From assembly GCA_002399975.1 (NCBI GenBank), contig DHER01000101.1:1-64000 (forward strand): a stretch of DNA of 64,000 nt. The letters run 5' to 3'. This DNA is from Firmicutes bacterium UBA4845 (GTDB lineage: Bacteria > Bacillota > Clostridia > Tissierellales > Sedimentibacteraceae). A model generated the notes under the pieces. That model did not search any database and was not told where the DNA came from. It worked only from the letters and a program-made list of their open reading frames with translations. Of the stretch, positions 8,777 to 17,477 are shown one piece after another. How positions within the stretch are numbered: the first letter of the stretch is position 1; the number at the start of each line of letters is the position of its first letter. A program made the position numbers and the translations under genes.

Positions 8777-8807
8777 AGTCTACTCTATGTTGCTGCAACA
8801 GAGTCAA
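8777..8807 (-). promoter_or_regulatory. MerR-type promoter of the mttB-pyl operon
   Basis: On the minus strand a -35 box TTGACT and a -10 box TAGACT are separated by 19 bases, and the spacer carries the dyad TGTTGC-A-GCAACA. This overlong spacer with a central dyad is the hallmark of promoters untwisted by MerR-family activators. It lies about 140 bases upstream of mttB and next to the MerR-family gene, so that regulator very likely controls the operon. Confidence 0.82.
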
Positions 8808-8845
8808 TAGTTGTTTTGATAATTTAATAAATAACTGTCATTTTA

Positions 8846-8902
8846 AAAAATATAAAAGCCATGCCTATATACTTTTACTTTTAAAGTACATAGGCATGGC
8901 TT
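8846..8902 (-). terminator. Intrinsic terminator of the MerR-family gene
   Basis: AAGCCATGCCTAT pairs with ATAGGCATGGCTT (arms 8856-8868 and about 8890-8902), followed on the minus strand by TTTATATTTTTT. It separates the regulator from the mttB promoter. Confidence 0.88.
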
Positions 8903-8914
8903 ATGTTTTGGCAC

Positions 8915-9709
8915 TTAGCGAACATCAATAGGTAAATAAGTCTCTACATATTTATAGGAATATTCATCTTTATAAAAGGGAAAGAAATGCACTGAATATA
9001 TAGGATCAATTATTCGAAATCTATGCTTACTCGCCCAGTTTATTGTATGTGATAAAAGATGTGGATCGTCGATTTCTCTTTGAGTCAATCTTACTGTGTA
9101 TACACTTATATCTCTTCTCACTACATTTTTTTCTGTGCAATATCTATCTACGTCTTTTTTATCAATATGATTTAAATCTCTTTCAAAGGCAACGCAACAG
9201 CACCTCTGTTTTTTTATTTCTTTTCCATCAAAGCTAAACTCTGTGGCACCGTATAGTACCGGAAAAATTGGAAATTTAACATTAAAATACGAAGAATACG
9301 AAAATACATAGAAGGTATCAAAAGGAACTAAAGCAATTTTATTTCTGAATCTAAATAAGTGTTCGATCATTCGCTGATTAAAATGTATATAATTTAATTT
9401 GTCATCTTCATCAATGATTTTATTCTTTATCTTTATCTCTCCATCAGCAAATATCTTTTCAATAACTTTAATATCTGAAGTTTTCAGTAAAGTAGAAATA
9501 GTTTTTACAGGAAAATCTAATATCTCCCTATAATAAGCTATCTGACATAAGCGAATTAAATCATCATAAGAGTAATTATAATATCCATTATTTTCATCCT
9601 TTTCAACCGTAATAAGTTCTTTATTTAAGTAGTGTCTTATCTTAGTTCTCGGAATACCGGTAATCGTTTCTACCTCGTTTATAGTGAATTCTCTATCATA
9701 TTCATTCAT
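8915..9709 (-). CDS. MerR-family transcriptional regulator
   Basis: A 264-residue regulator. The N-terminal 75 residues form a MerR winged helix (TINEVETITGIPRTKIRHYL, then YYNYSYDDLIRLCQI), followed by a helical linker. The C-terminal 150 residues look like a GyrI/SOUL-type effector domain, as in BmrR-like activators that bind small cationic or hydrophobic ligands. It is transcribed toward the mttB operon but separated from it by a terminator. The operon promoter next door has the 19-bp spacer typical of MerR activation. I infer it senses a methylamine or betaine; the ligand cannot be read from sequence. Confidence 0.85.
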   Translation of the reverse strand: MNEYDREFTINEVETITGIPRTKIRHYLNKELITVEKDENNGYYNYSYDDLIRLCQIAYYREILDFPVKTISTLLKTSDIKVIEKIFADGEIKIKNKIIDEDDKLNYIHFNQRMIEHLFRFRNKIALVPFDTFYVFSYSSYFNVKFPIFPVLYGATEFSFDGKEIKKQRCCCVAFERDLNHIDKKDVDRYCTEKNVVRRDISVYTVRLTQREIDDPHLLSHTINWASKHRFRIIDPIYSVHFFPFYKDEYSYKYVETYLPIDVR

Positions 9710-9848
9710 TACGATAGTTACCCCCCTTGTATAATAAATAAATTTTTTATTGGAATAATCTTATAAAACTACATAGACCTATTCACTCCTCACGGCTCTA
9801 TCTTGCAGCCATTATTGATTGATTATTACATGTATATTCCTGAGCTGG

Positions 9849-9980
9849 ATGCTTGATGACACCCCCGAACATAAAATTGTACTTGAAACCGGCCGTAATG
9901 CATTAAATCAGGGTAGTTACTTTACCAGCCCGCAATACACTTATTTTCCAGGTAGCATACTTGGTAACGTTTTCAAATGA
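9849..9980 (+). pseudogene. Possible short gene remnant between regulators
   Basis: The 507-base gap 9710-10216 between the divergent regulators holds a 43-codon open frame (begins MLDDTPEHKIVLETGRNALN) with richer base composition than its surroundings but no ribosome site. It looks like a piece of an old coding sequence; I do not recognise the family. The rest of the gap is AT-rich and should hold both regulator promoters. Confidence 0.25.
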
Positions 9981-10216
9981 TAAATTAATAAATTAAATTT
10001 AATTAGTAAGTGGATAAATTTGCAAGTACATTAAAATTTTCATTCAATTTTAGCTAAGTTTCAAATTAATTTCTTTATAAAAGTATATCACACCTGTTGT
10101 TTAAATCAAGGAGTATTTAAAGGGAAGCTCAAAATTTTTTAAAAACATTGCTTATTTTCGTGCCTCATATTAAAATAAATATAACAAGGGGTAAAATAAT
10201 AGAGGAGTAATCTAAT

Positions 10217-11884
10217 ATGAAATTAGTAGATATTGTAATTACATTAAATAAACGTAATGTTATTATGTCTATAGATTGGAAAAATGAACAACTAGAAAGG
10301 ATTTACAAAAGTACCTGGGACACATATATAAATAAAAACTTAGAGAATATTTCAGATATTAAAATTAATAAAAATATAGAAGATTTACATTGGAAAGATG
10401 AAGCTTTTATGTATGAAGAATTGAAAATATCTTACAATACAAAGTTTCTTCTATTAAAAAGAAAGGATTATAAAGAATATCTATATGAACAAAGTTTTGA
10501 TAGGATGAATGATGGAGTTCAAATATATGACAAAAATTCAAGCTTAGTTTTTATTAATAAAGCAAGTAAGAAGATTTCTTCAATTCCTGATGATGAAGAT
10601 ATTACCGGAAAATATCTTCAAGATTTATATGATATAAATGATTATTCATATAGTACAGTCCTTACAACCCTTAGAACGCAAGCACCCGTTATTAACCGGT
10701 TTGATGTTTTCAAACTAAAAAACGGCGTTAATATAACAAGTGTAAATACTGCCTACCCGATTTTTTATAACGAAGAACTTGTAGGTGCAATTTCATTTGA
10801 TCAAGATGTAAACGTAATCAGCGACAATATCAAAAAGTTTGAAAGCATTAAAAAAACAATGATGGAACAAGGTGTATCTCTTAACAGCAGAACAAAAGAC
10901 AGCAAATATAACTTTTTCGACATTATAGGTAAAAATGACGAATTGCTCGAAACCATTGAATTGGCTAAAAAAGTTTCATCTCAAGACTGCAATGTTCTGA
11001 TATATGGCGAAACCGGAACAGGAAAAGAAATGTTTGCCCAAAGCATTCATGAAGAAAGCAGTAGAAAAGGTAAAAAATTTATAGCAATAAATTGTGCAGC
11101 TGTACCTGAAACCTTAATTGAAAGTATGCTGTTTGGTACTGCAAGGGGCGCATTTACAGGCAGTGTTGACAGAGCAGGACTATTAGAAGAGGCTAATGGG
11201 GGGACATTATTTTTAGATGAGCTGAATTCAATGAGTCTAGGTATGCAGTCCAAAATTCTTAGAGTGATACAGGAAAATAGTATTCGACGAGTAGGCGGAG
11301 AAAAAGACATTAAAATAAATGTAAGATTTATTTCATCTTGTAATGAAGATCCTTATAAAATAACGAGCGAAAACTTGTTAAGAAAAGATTTATTTTATAG
11401 ACTGTCTACAGTTATAATTGAAATACCACCCCTTAGGAATAGAATCAATGATATTGAAGTTCTTATTAAATATTGTTTGAAACAATATAAGCATAAATAT
11501 TTTAAAAATGTTGACCATATTGATGAATCTGTGATAAAAATCTTAAAGTCTTATAAGTGGCCGGGAAATGTCAGGGAGTTATTTCATGTGGTTGAATATG
11601 CTCTTAATGTAATGGAAGGCAGTTCATGGAAGGTTTCTCATCTTCCTAAATATATTACCAATTCTTACAGGGAAAATAATGAAATAGCAATTAGTTATAT
11701 AAAGGATGATAATATTAATTTATATAAAAATAATTTACAGTACATAATGGACAGCTATGAAAGCGATATATTAAAAAAGGTTTTGGACCACTACGGTTAT
11801 AATATTTCTAAAGCTGCCAGTTCCCTTGGGATCAAAAGGCAAAGCCTGCAATACAGAATAAAAAAATATGGTATTGTAGTATAA
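10217..11884 (+). CDS. PAS-domain sigma-54 activator (RocR-like)
   Basis: A 555-residue enhancer-binding protein. Residues about 1-85 are an unassigned sensory segment, 90-210 a PAS domain (FDRMNDGVQIYDKNSSLVFI), 235-460 the sigma-54 AAA+ ATPase and the tail a Fis-type helix-turn-helix (ISKAASSLGIKRQSLQYRIK). Walker A is GETGTGKE, the sigma-54 contact loop is GAFTGS and Walker B is GTLFLDEL. The start has GAGGAG nine bases upstream. It lies between the TMA operon and the flavin reductase. A sigma-54 promoter precedes the BCCT/lyase genes at 29 kb, making this its most likely activator in the window. Confidence 0.9.
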   Translation: MKLVDIVITLNKRNVIMSIDWKNEQLERIYKSTWDTYINKNLENISDIKINKNIEDLHWKDEAFMYEELKISYNTKFLLLKRKDYKEYLYEQSFDRMNDGVQIYDKNSSLVFINKASKKISSIPDDEDITGKYLQDLYDINDYSYSTVLTTLRTQAPVINRFDVFKLKNGVNITSVNTAYPIFYNEELVGAISFDQDVNVISDNIKKFESIKKTMMEQGVSLNSRTKDSKYNFFDIIGKNDELLETIELAKKVSSQDCNVLIYGETGTGKEMFAQSIHEESSRKGKKFIAINCAAVPETLIESMLFGTARGAFTGSVDRAGLLEEANGGTLFLDELNSMSLGMQSKILRVIQENSIRRVGGEKDIKINVRFISSCNEDPYKITSENLLRKDLFYRLSTVIIEIPPLRNRINDIEVLIKYCLKQYKHKYFKNVDHIDESVIKILKSYKWPGNVRELFHVVEYALNVMEGSSWKVSHLPKYITNSYRENNEIAISYIKDDNINLYKNNLQYIMDSYESDILKKVLDHYGYNISKAASSLGIKRQSLQYRIKKYGIVV

Positions 11885-11900
11885 AGAAAATTAAAAGAGT

Positions 11901-11939
11901 TAAGATATAGGGAAAGAGTGTACATTTCCTTATATCTTA
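11901..11939. terminator. Bidirectional terminator
   Basis: TAAGATATAGGGAAA pairs with TTTCCTTATATCTTA around a 9-base loop (one bulged pair), between the convergent activator and flavin-reductase genes. The stem ends are AT-rich, so it can serve both directions. Confidence 0.7.
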
Positions 11940-12009
11940 ATATCTTAATATCTTAAAATCATCCGTTTTAATTCTTCATTTAATCAGATTCTATATATCG
12001 CTTTAATAT

Positions 12010-13851
12010 TTATTCTGCTTTTGCAGCACTTGTACCTGCTATTCTACCAAATACTACAGTATCTACAACTGCATTTCCTCCAAGTCTGTTACCACCGTGT
12101 ATACCTCCAGCAAGCTCTCCGGCAGCATACAATCCTTCAATTACTTCACCATCTTTATTTAATGCATGACAATTTGTATCTATTCTTACTCCGCCCATAG
12201 TATGATGAACAGCCGGTACTCTGGGTAATGCATACCATGGTCCGTTTTCAAATTTTTTTGTCAGAAGCTCTCTTCCAAATTCGTCCTTTCCAGCATCAAC
12301 CGCAGCATTGTATTTATCTACGGACGCTTTGAGGTTTTCAGCAGGAACGCTTATATTTTCTGCAAGTTCATCAAGAGTTTCACCTGACTGCCATCCATAC
12401 AAGTGATTTTCCAGTACATCTGACATAGGTACACCTTCAAGGGTTTCAGCATTTTCAGGATCAGGCAAAACATCTGCACTATGTATCATATACATAAGTC
12501 CTTCAGGTTGCTCAAATATAGCTTTACATATTACGTCACGACGACCGTCTTCTCTTACAAATCTGTTTCCTTCTTCATTAACAAATATAGTATTTTCTGC
12601 TCCCAAATCATATACTCCAGTAAGAGCTCCACTCTTTGGTATACTCAAATACAGTAACTGTATTAAATCCATATCAATCAAATCAGCCCCTGCTTTTGAT
12701 GACATTTCTATACCATCGCCTGTAACCCCAGGCATATTTGTTGTTGGAACATCTGGCCCAAGGTCTTCCCATTTGCCTGATGTATTATATTTCTGCCTTA
12801 ATTCAACATTCCCTGCAAATCCTCCTGTAGAGAGAATTACACCGTTATTGGCATGTAATATTAGATCGCTGCCATCCTTGTTTAATGCCTTTACACCCAA
12901 AACTTTGTCTCCATCTAATATCAATTCTTCACCCTTTGTATCAGTGAGTATTTTACATTTATCTGTCCTTTCGTCAAGTGTTTTCATATATGCGTTTATG
13001 AATCCGGTTCCCAATGGATCAACTGACTGGTGTGTTCTTGGGTAAAGAGAACCTGCTCCCTGGATTATTTTATCTTCGAACTTCATTCCCATTCCTTCGA
13101 GCCACTTTAATCCATCATATGCATTTTCACACAGTGTCTGAACTAATTCAGGATTTCCTAAGTTATCTCCTCCTTCAAGGGTTTGCTTCACATATAGTTC
13201 AACTGAATCTTCTATTCCGGCTGGTTCCTGTAATTCAGGATCAGGTGTGTTATAAATTCCTCCGCACACTGCGGTATTGCCTCCAAGTATACCCATTTTT
13301 TCAATAACTATTACGCTTGCTCCTTCATCAGTTGCAGCAACTGCAGCAGACAGACCTGCTCCGCCGCCTCCAACAATTATAACATCTGCAGTTAATTCGT
13401 CGGGATACTCCTTAACTAGCCTGTCATTCTCAGATTTATATGCATCCAAATTTGCCCCTGCCTGTTTCAAACAATCCTCAACAGCAGAAAGTATAGCGTT
13501 GCTTGTTAAAGTTGCTCCGGTTATAGTATCAACAGTCAGTGTTTGTCTTTCAATTATTTCTTTTGGCAGCTCTTTAATGGGAACTGTGCCTACACTTGGT
13601 GTTTCATAATTATTAAGCACTTTAATGTCAGTTATTTGATTCTCATCAACAGTTACTTCAACATTCATCTTTCCTCCCATTCCCTGAGATTCACTGTTAT
13701 ATGTGCCTGCAACGAGATTTCCTTTTACTGCCTTGTCCATAGACTCATTTTGTCCTTCATCCGTGTCATTTATATTTGTGTTGCACGATGCTAAAGTAAA
13801 TAGCATAGCAAACGCAAGAATGAATGAAATAATCTTTTTTGTTCCTTTCAT
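12010..13851 (-). CDS. Lipoprotein FMN/FAD reductase, fumarate/urocanate reductase type
   Basis: A 613-residue exported flavoprotein. The signal peptide ends in the lipobox LASC near residue 23. Residues about 45-135 form an FMN-binding domain with the flavinylation motif TGATLT, where ApbE links FMN covalently. Residues 150-613 are the FAD-binding reductase domain with VGGGGAGLSAA, the catalytic-region HHTMGG and the end motif GGIHGGNRLGGNA. Family members reduce fumarate, urocanate, cinnamate or other acrylates outside the membrane as respiratory acceptors. The start is the ATG after GGAGGAG. It has its own sigma-A promoter. With lyase genes nearby, urocanate- or thiourocanate-like acids are plausible substrates, but sequence alone cannot decide. 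Confidence 0.88.
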   Translation of the reverse strand: MKGTKKIISFILAFAMLFTLASCNTNINDTDEGQNESMDKAVKGNLVAGTYNSESQGMGGKMNVEVTVDENQITDIKVLNNYETPSVGTVPIKELPKEIIERQTLTVDTITGATLTSNAILSAVEDCLKQAGANLDAYKSENDRLVKEYPDELTADVIIVGGGGAGLSAAVAATDEGASVIVIEKMGILGGNTAVCGGIYNTPDPELQEPAGIEDSVELYVKQTLEGGDNLGNPELVQTLCENAYDGLKWLEGMGMKFEDKIIQGAGSLYPRTHQSVDPLGTGFINAYMKTLDERTDKCKILTDTKGEELILDGDKVLGVKALNKDGSDLILHANNGVILSTGGFAGNVELRQKYNTSGKWEDLGPDVPTTNMPGVTGDGIEMSSKAGADLIDMDLIQLLYLSIPKSGALTGVYDLGAENTIFVNEEGNRFVREDGRRDVICKAIFEQPEGLMYMIHSADVLPDPENAETLEGVPMSDVLENHLYGWQSGETLDELAENISVPAENLKASVDKYNAAVDAGKDEFGRELLTKKFENGPWYALPRVPAVHHTMGGVRIDTNCHALNKDGEVIEGLYAAGELAGGIHGGNRLGGNAVVDTVVFGRIAGTSAAKAE

Positions 13852-13886
13852 ATTATCTCCTCCCTCAAAATTTTTTACATATAAGG

Positions 13887-13915
13887 AATGTATCATCAAA
13901 AGCCTAAATTGTCAA
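13887..13915 (-). promoter_or_regulatory. Sigma-A promoter of the flavin reductase
   Basis: On the minus strand TTGACA and TACATT are separated by 17 bases, ending about 35 bases before the reductase ATG. Both boxes are close to consensus. Confidence 0.75.
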
Positions 13916-13955
13916 TATATTAACGCACTTTTTCCATAAATTGTAACATCCCTTT

Positions 13956-14042
13956 TTAAAGTTCTCCTCTCGCTATACTCTCAACCTGCTCAATGCTAAG
14001 CCCGGTCTTTAAAGAAATAGTCTTTATGTCCAATACATCAAG
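13956..14042 (-). pseudogene. Remnant of an Rpn/PD-(D/E)XK nuclease-transposase C-terminus
   Basis: A 28-codon open stretch reading LDVLDIKTISLKTGLSIEQV and on to a TAA. The ending resembles the short helix-turn-helix-like tail (TGLSIEEIE type) of Rpn-family recombination-promoting nucleases. There is no start, no ribosome site and a stop just upstream, so it is only a scar of a mobile-type gene. Confidence 0.4.
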
Positions 14043-14103
14043 AAGACTTGTTTATATTACTACTCTTTCTCAGAATATATTTCAATAAAAACTCATGGAA
14101 AAA

Positions 14104-14132
14104 GGAATAACTTGAAATATTCAAGCCATTCC
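14104..14132 (-). terminator. Terminator of the rhodanese gene
   Basis: On the minus strand GGAATGGCTTGAA pairs with TTCAAGTTATTCC (two G-U pairs), followed by TTTTT. It lies 27 bases past the rhodanese stop. Confidence 0.75.
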
Positions 14133-14158
14133 CCTTAAGTTTTTAAATATTTTAAATA

Positions 14159-14665
14159 TTATTTTTCCAATAAATCTGAAAAAATCCAGCCCTTGTAGCC
14201 GCCTTCAAGTGTATAGATATTATCTGCGTCTACGCCTGCTTCCTTCAAAAGTCCTGTTGCTGCTTGAGCGTATTTTTTACCGGAATAGCACAGAAGAACA
14301 ATTTTTTTATCTTTGCTTCCCACTTCTTCTAATGCTTTTTCTACATTTTCTTTGGCAGGATTATTATCACTGTCTGATACTACGGAATCAACGTCTGCAG
14401 ATATTGAGTCTTTAATATGTTCAGTATCGTAATCTGCTTTTTTTCTTACGTCAAGAATTGAGTAATCGCTGTTTTCATCTGTTACAATAGTTTTTAATTC
14501 ATCAGCAGTAATATACTGAAAATCTTCCGCCTCTTGTTGTGCACCTTCTTCAGATGAAGTCTGAGGCTGCTCATCTTGTTTATCATTTTGTTTATCACTG
14601 CATCCAACAAATATGCTCGCAACCATCACAAGCACTAAAAATAAGGATATGTACTTTTTATTCAT
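14159..14665 (-). CDS. Rhodanese-domain lipoprotein
   Basis: A 168-residue exported protein with a lipoprotein signal (VASIFVGC at residues about 15-22), an acidic low-complexity linker and one rhodanese domain. The catalytic loop is CYSGKKYA near residue 130 with the cysteine present, so a persulfide can form. Rhodanese lipoproteins move sulfane sulfur outside the membrane, from thiosulfate or other donors. It lies between the flavin reductase and the YnjBCD-like transporter; E. coli ynjBCD is likewise next to a rhodanese gene, ynjE. The start is the ATG five bases after GGAGG; an upstream ATG has no site. Confidence 0.85.
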   Translation of the reverse strand: MNKKYISLFLVLVMVASIFVGCSDKQNDKQDEQPQTSSEEGAQQEAEDFQYITADELKTIVTDENSDYSILDVRKKADYDTEHIKDSISADVDSVVSDSDNNPAKENVEKALEEVGSKDKKIVLLCYSGKKYAQAATGLLKEAGVDADNIYTLEGGYKGWIFSDLLEK

Positions 14666-14774
14666 TTCTTCCTCCAAAATTTATTTTTATAGCAAAATTA
14701 AAGGTATCAGTTTTATGTTATTAAGTCAAGTTGTGCAGTTATGAATAATTCTTATGATAAGTGTTATATAATTA

Positions 14775-15785
14775 CTAAATTTTATAATACCTGAGTTTTT
14801 CAGATTTAAAACGAAATGAGGTTTTCGCAGGAAGAGAATCTGTTTTTTTCCCGTTGTTCCTGCATCTTATTTTAGAGCCTGTAACACAATGCTGATAAAT
14901 ATACTCTTTCTCTTTGCCTGTATATATTCTTTGAACAAATTCAAAGTCATCGCCTTCTGTTGGTTCCACAGCATCATTTCGCACCATCATCATATATTCT
15001 CCTTCTTCCAGGCTGCATTCCACCATAAATTCAGGAGAACGGAATTTACCTTTGCCTACGGTTCCTTCAAAAAAGGAGGCATCTCCAAAATATTCTGCAA
15101 CCTTATAGCTAACAGGATTTTCGTAAATATCTTCAGGTGACCCTGATTGTATAATCCTTCCCTCATCCATAAGAGCGATTTTGTCGGACATGCTCAATGC
15201 CTCATCCTTGTTATGGGTAACCATTATGGTAGTCATATGGTACTTCTTATGAATATCTAAAAGCAAAAGGCGCATATCAAAGCGCAAATTTTCATCAAGG
15301 CTTGAAAAGGGCTCGTCCAGCATTAAAATCTCAGGCTCTGCAGCTAATGCTCTTGCCAGGGCGACCCTTTGCTGCTGTCCGCCGGATAACTGGTTTATTT
15401 TCCTGTTTTCCAGCCCATCCATTTTTATTTGCTGCAATAAAGACTTTACCTTTGCATTCCGAACTTCACCGGGAACTTTTTTAATTTTAAGCGCAAATCC
15501 AATATTTTCTGCCACAGTCATATGAGGGAAAAGCCTTATATCCTGAAAAACAAGGACTATATTTCTTTTGTGTGCAGGAACATTGTCAATTCTTTTCCCG
15601 TCTACAAATATATTTCCTTTTTCTAAATGCAGTATTCCTGCTATTGCCTTCAAAAATGTGCTTTTCCCACATCCTGACGCTCCAAGTACGGACACAAATT
15701 CTCCTTTTTCTACAGAAAAGTTTATATCACTAATCACATCCTTTTTAGAAAAAACCACTTTCATATTTTCAACTTTTAACTTCAT
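14775..15785 (-). CDS. ABC transporter ATPase (YnjD-like)
   Basis: A 336-residue ATPase of the iron/polyamine/sulfate importer class. Walker A is GASGCGKS, the signature is LSGGQQQR, Walker B is ILMLDEPF and the switch histidine is in MVTHN. A C-terminal regulatory domain of about 110 residues follows. The two permeases and binding protein are immediately upstream in the same operon. The gene ends with TAG followed at once by TAA, so amber readthrough would be harmless. The binding protein suggests the uncharacterised YnjBCD importer family; the substrate is unknown. Confidence 0.88.
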   Translation of the reverse strand: MKLKVENMKVVFSKKDVISDINFSVEKGEFVSVLGASGCGKSTFLKAIAGILHLEKGNIFVDGKRIDNVPAHKRNIVLVFQDIRLFPHMTVAENIGFALKIKKVPGEVRNAKVKSLLQQIKMDGLENRKINQLSGGQQQRVALARALAAEPEILMLDEPFSSLDENLRFDMRLLLLDIHKKYHMTTIMVTHNKDEALSMSDKIALMDEGRIIQSGSPEDIYENPVSYKVAEYFGDASFFEGTVGKGKFRSPEFMVECSLEEGEYMMMVRNDAVEPTEGDDFEFVQRIYTGKEKEYIYQHCVTGSKIRCRNNGKKTDSLPAKTSFRFKSEKLRYYKI

Positions 15786-15787
15786 AC

Positions 15788-16594
15788 TTATGTCTCCGCA
15801 CTTACTATTTTTTTGACAATAAACTTTATTACACCTTCGAATAATATAAAAATAAGCAAACTTGAAAGTAAAAACACCAATGTATATGCTCCTGCTATGG
15901 TCCTGTCTCCCGCAGATATGAGAGGAAATACAAAAACAGCATAGGTTTTAACTACTCCCCCTCCTAAAAGCATGGTTATGAAATACTGGCTGAATGAAAT
16001 TATATATGCCATGGAAAAAGCCGAAATAACCGAAGGGATCATAAGAGGTAATGTTATGTGGAAAAATGCCATAAAACTATTGCAGCCAAGCATCATCGCC
16101 TGCTGTTCATATTTATTTCCCAGAGCTTCTCTGCTGTCTCCTAAAATATTAACTGTATAGGGCAGGCAATATAATACATGTCCTATAAGGATACCTGTTA
16201 TACTGTCGTTTATTCCCCATTTTATAAAATAAACATGTATCCCCATGGCAAACACGCTTGAAGGAATGATTATAGGGAGCATGCTTCCAAAATGCAGCCA
16301 TTTTTTAAGAGGAAAATCATACATCGAAAATGCCTGGGCTGACATATATCCTATAATTGTAGCAAATAAAGCTGCAGCCATTGAAATAAACACGCTGGAT
16401 ATGAGAATTCTGAAGCTTTGAACGTTATTTATAAAAACTTCCTCAAAACCTCTCAAGGAAAAAGATTCACCCAGCAAATCCGGCCACTGCCACCGTGATG
16501 TAAAAGCACATACAGCCATTAAAATAACAGGTATCAAAATGCAGGCAGCAGCAAGTGCCATAACCAGCTTGAATATGCTATTTTTATTTGTCAT
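15788..16594 (-). CDS. ABC transporter permease (YnjC-like, second half)
   Basis: A 268-residue inner-membrane permease with six predicted membrane helices. The coupling loop is EQQAMMLGCNSFMAFFHITL, the EAA-type motif that contacts the ATPase. It overlaps the first permease by 11 bases and ends 2 bases before the ATPase ATG. E. coli YnjC is one long protein with two such halves, and here they are separate genes. The AAGGA ribosome site lies inside the upstream gene. Confidence 0.87.
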   Translation of the reverse strand: MTNKNSIFKLVMALAAACILIPVILMAVCAFTSRWQWPDLLGESFSLRGFEEVFINNVQSFRILISSVFISMAAALFATIIGYMSAQAFSMYDFPLKKWLHFGSMLPIIIPSSVFAMGIHVYFIKWGINDSITGILIGHVLYCLPYTVNILGDSREALGNKYEQQAMMLGCNSFMAFFHITLPLMIPSVISAFSMAYIISFSQYFITMLLGGGVVKTYAVFVFPLISAGDRTIAGAYTLVFLLSSLLIFILFEGVIKFIVKKIVSAET

Positions 16595-17474
16595 AGTTCT
16601 TCCTTATACCCTTCACTTTTTTCTGCCATAAATAAAAATATAATGCCGCCATAGCCAAGGACACTAAAATCATAACTCCGTTTTCCGCCATTGCATAAGG
16701 CCTGTGCCTTAAATCCGGATGACTGTATTCAACATATGCCTGTACAGGCAAAACCTTTGGCTTTGTTACTCCCAGCAAAAACGGAAGCTCATATGCCCCA
16801 AAGGAAAATATCATAATAATAAATGCGGCATTAAGTATGGCAGGCATGGATAATGGCAGTGTAACAGAGAAAAACGACCTCATTGGGGAAGCTCCAAGAT
16901 TAACCGCAGCCTCTTCGTGACTGACGCTTATGCTTTCCATAAAACTTAAAACAAAATAAGCTACAAAAGGAGCTTCCTTCCATATATATCCCAATATAAT
17001 TCCAATTCCTTTCCGATTATATATTATGTTGGGAAATTCATTTATTTCATTTATAATGTTCAACTGGTAACAAATCCTTGACAAAATTCCGCTTTGGGAA
17101 AAAATAATAATAACAAACAAAGCTACCACTATGTGTGGAGTTAGTATTGGAATCCTGAGCACACTTCTGTAAAATTTTTCGGCCTTATTTGTTTTTATCA
17201 GTGATGCACATATTAAAACTCCGATTACCACAGAAAATATAGTTGATACAAGAGATATATACAGGCTGAGCAAAAGTGAAGATGAAAATTCAGGATTTAA
17301 AAAAACTTCCTTATAGTAATCAAGGCTTATTTTATTTAGTCCCAAAGCCGGCATATATCCCAATCCCTGCATAAGCGAATTTGCCGCTGCAAGTAAAAGA
17401 ATCAGCAATAAAACTATGAACGGCGCAAGCAAAATATACGGAACTGCCTTTTTTATCATCTTCACCTTCTTCAT
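16584..17474 (-). CDS. ABC transporter permease (YnjC-like, first half)
   Basis: A 296-residue permease with six predicted membrane helices, the first near residues 10-30. The EAA coupling loop reads HEEAAVNLGASPMRSFFSVT. The start is 3 bases after the binding-protein stop; a second ATG five codons in, with AAGG upstream, is also possible. It forms the channel heterodimer with the next permease. Confidence 0.87.
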   Translation of the reverse strand: MKKVKMIKKAVPYILLAPFIVLLLILLLAAANSLMQGLGYMPALGLNKISLDYYKEVFLNPEFSSSLLLSLYISLVSTIFSVVIGVLICASLIKTNKAEKFYRSVLRIPILTPHIVVALFVIIIFSQSGILSRICYQLNIINEINEFPNIIYNRKGIGIILGYIWKEAPFVAYFVLSFMESISVSHEEAAVNLGASPMRSFFSVTLPLSMPAILNAAFIIMIFSFGAYELPFLLGVTKPKVLPVQAYVEYSHPDLRHRPYAMAENGVMILVSLAMAALYFYLWQKKVKGIRKNYDK

Positions 17475-17477
17475 TTT

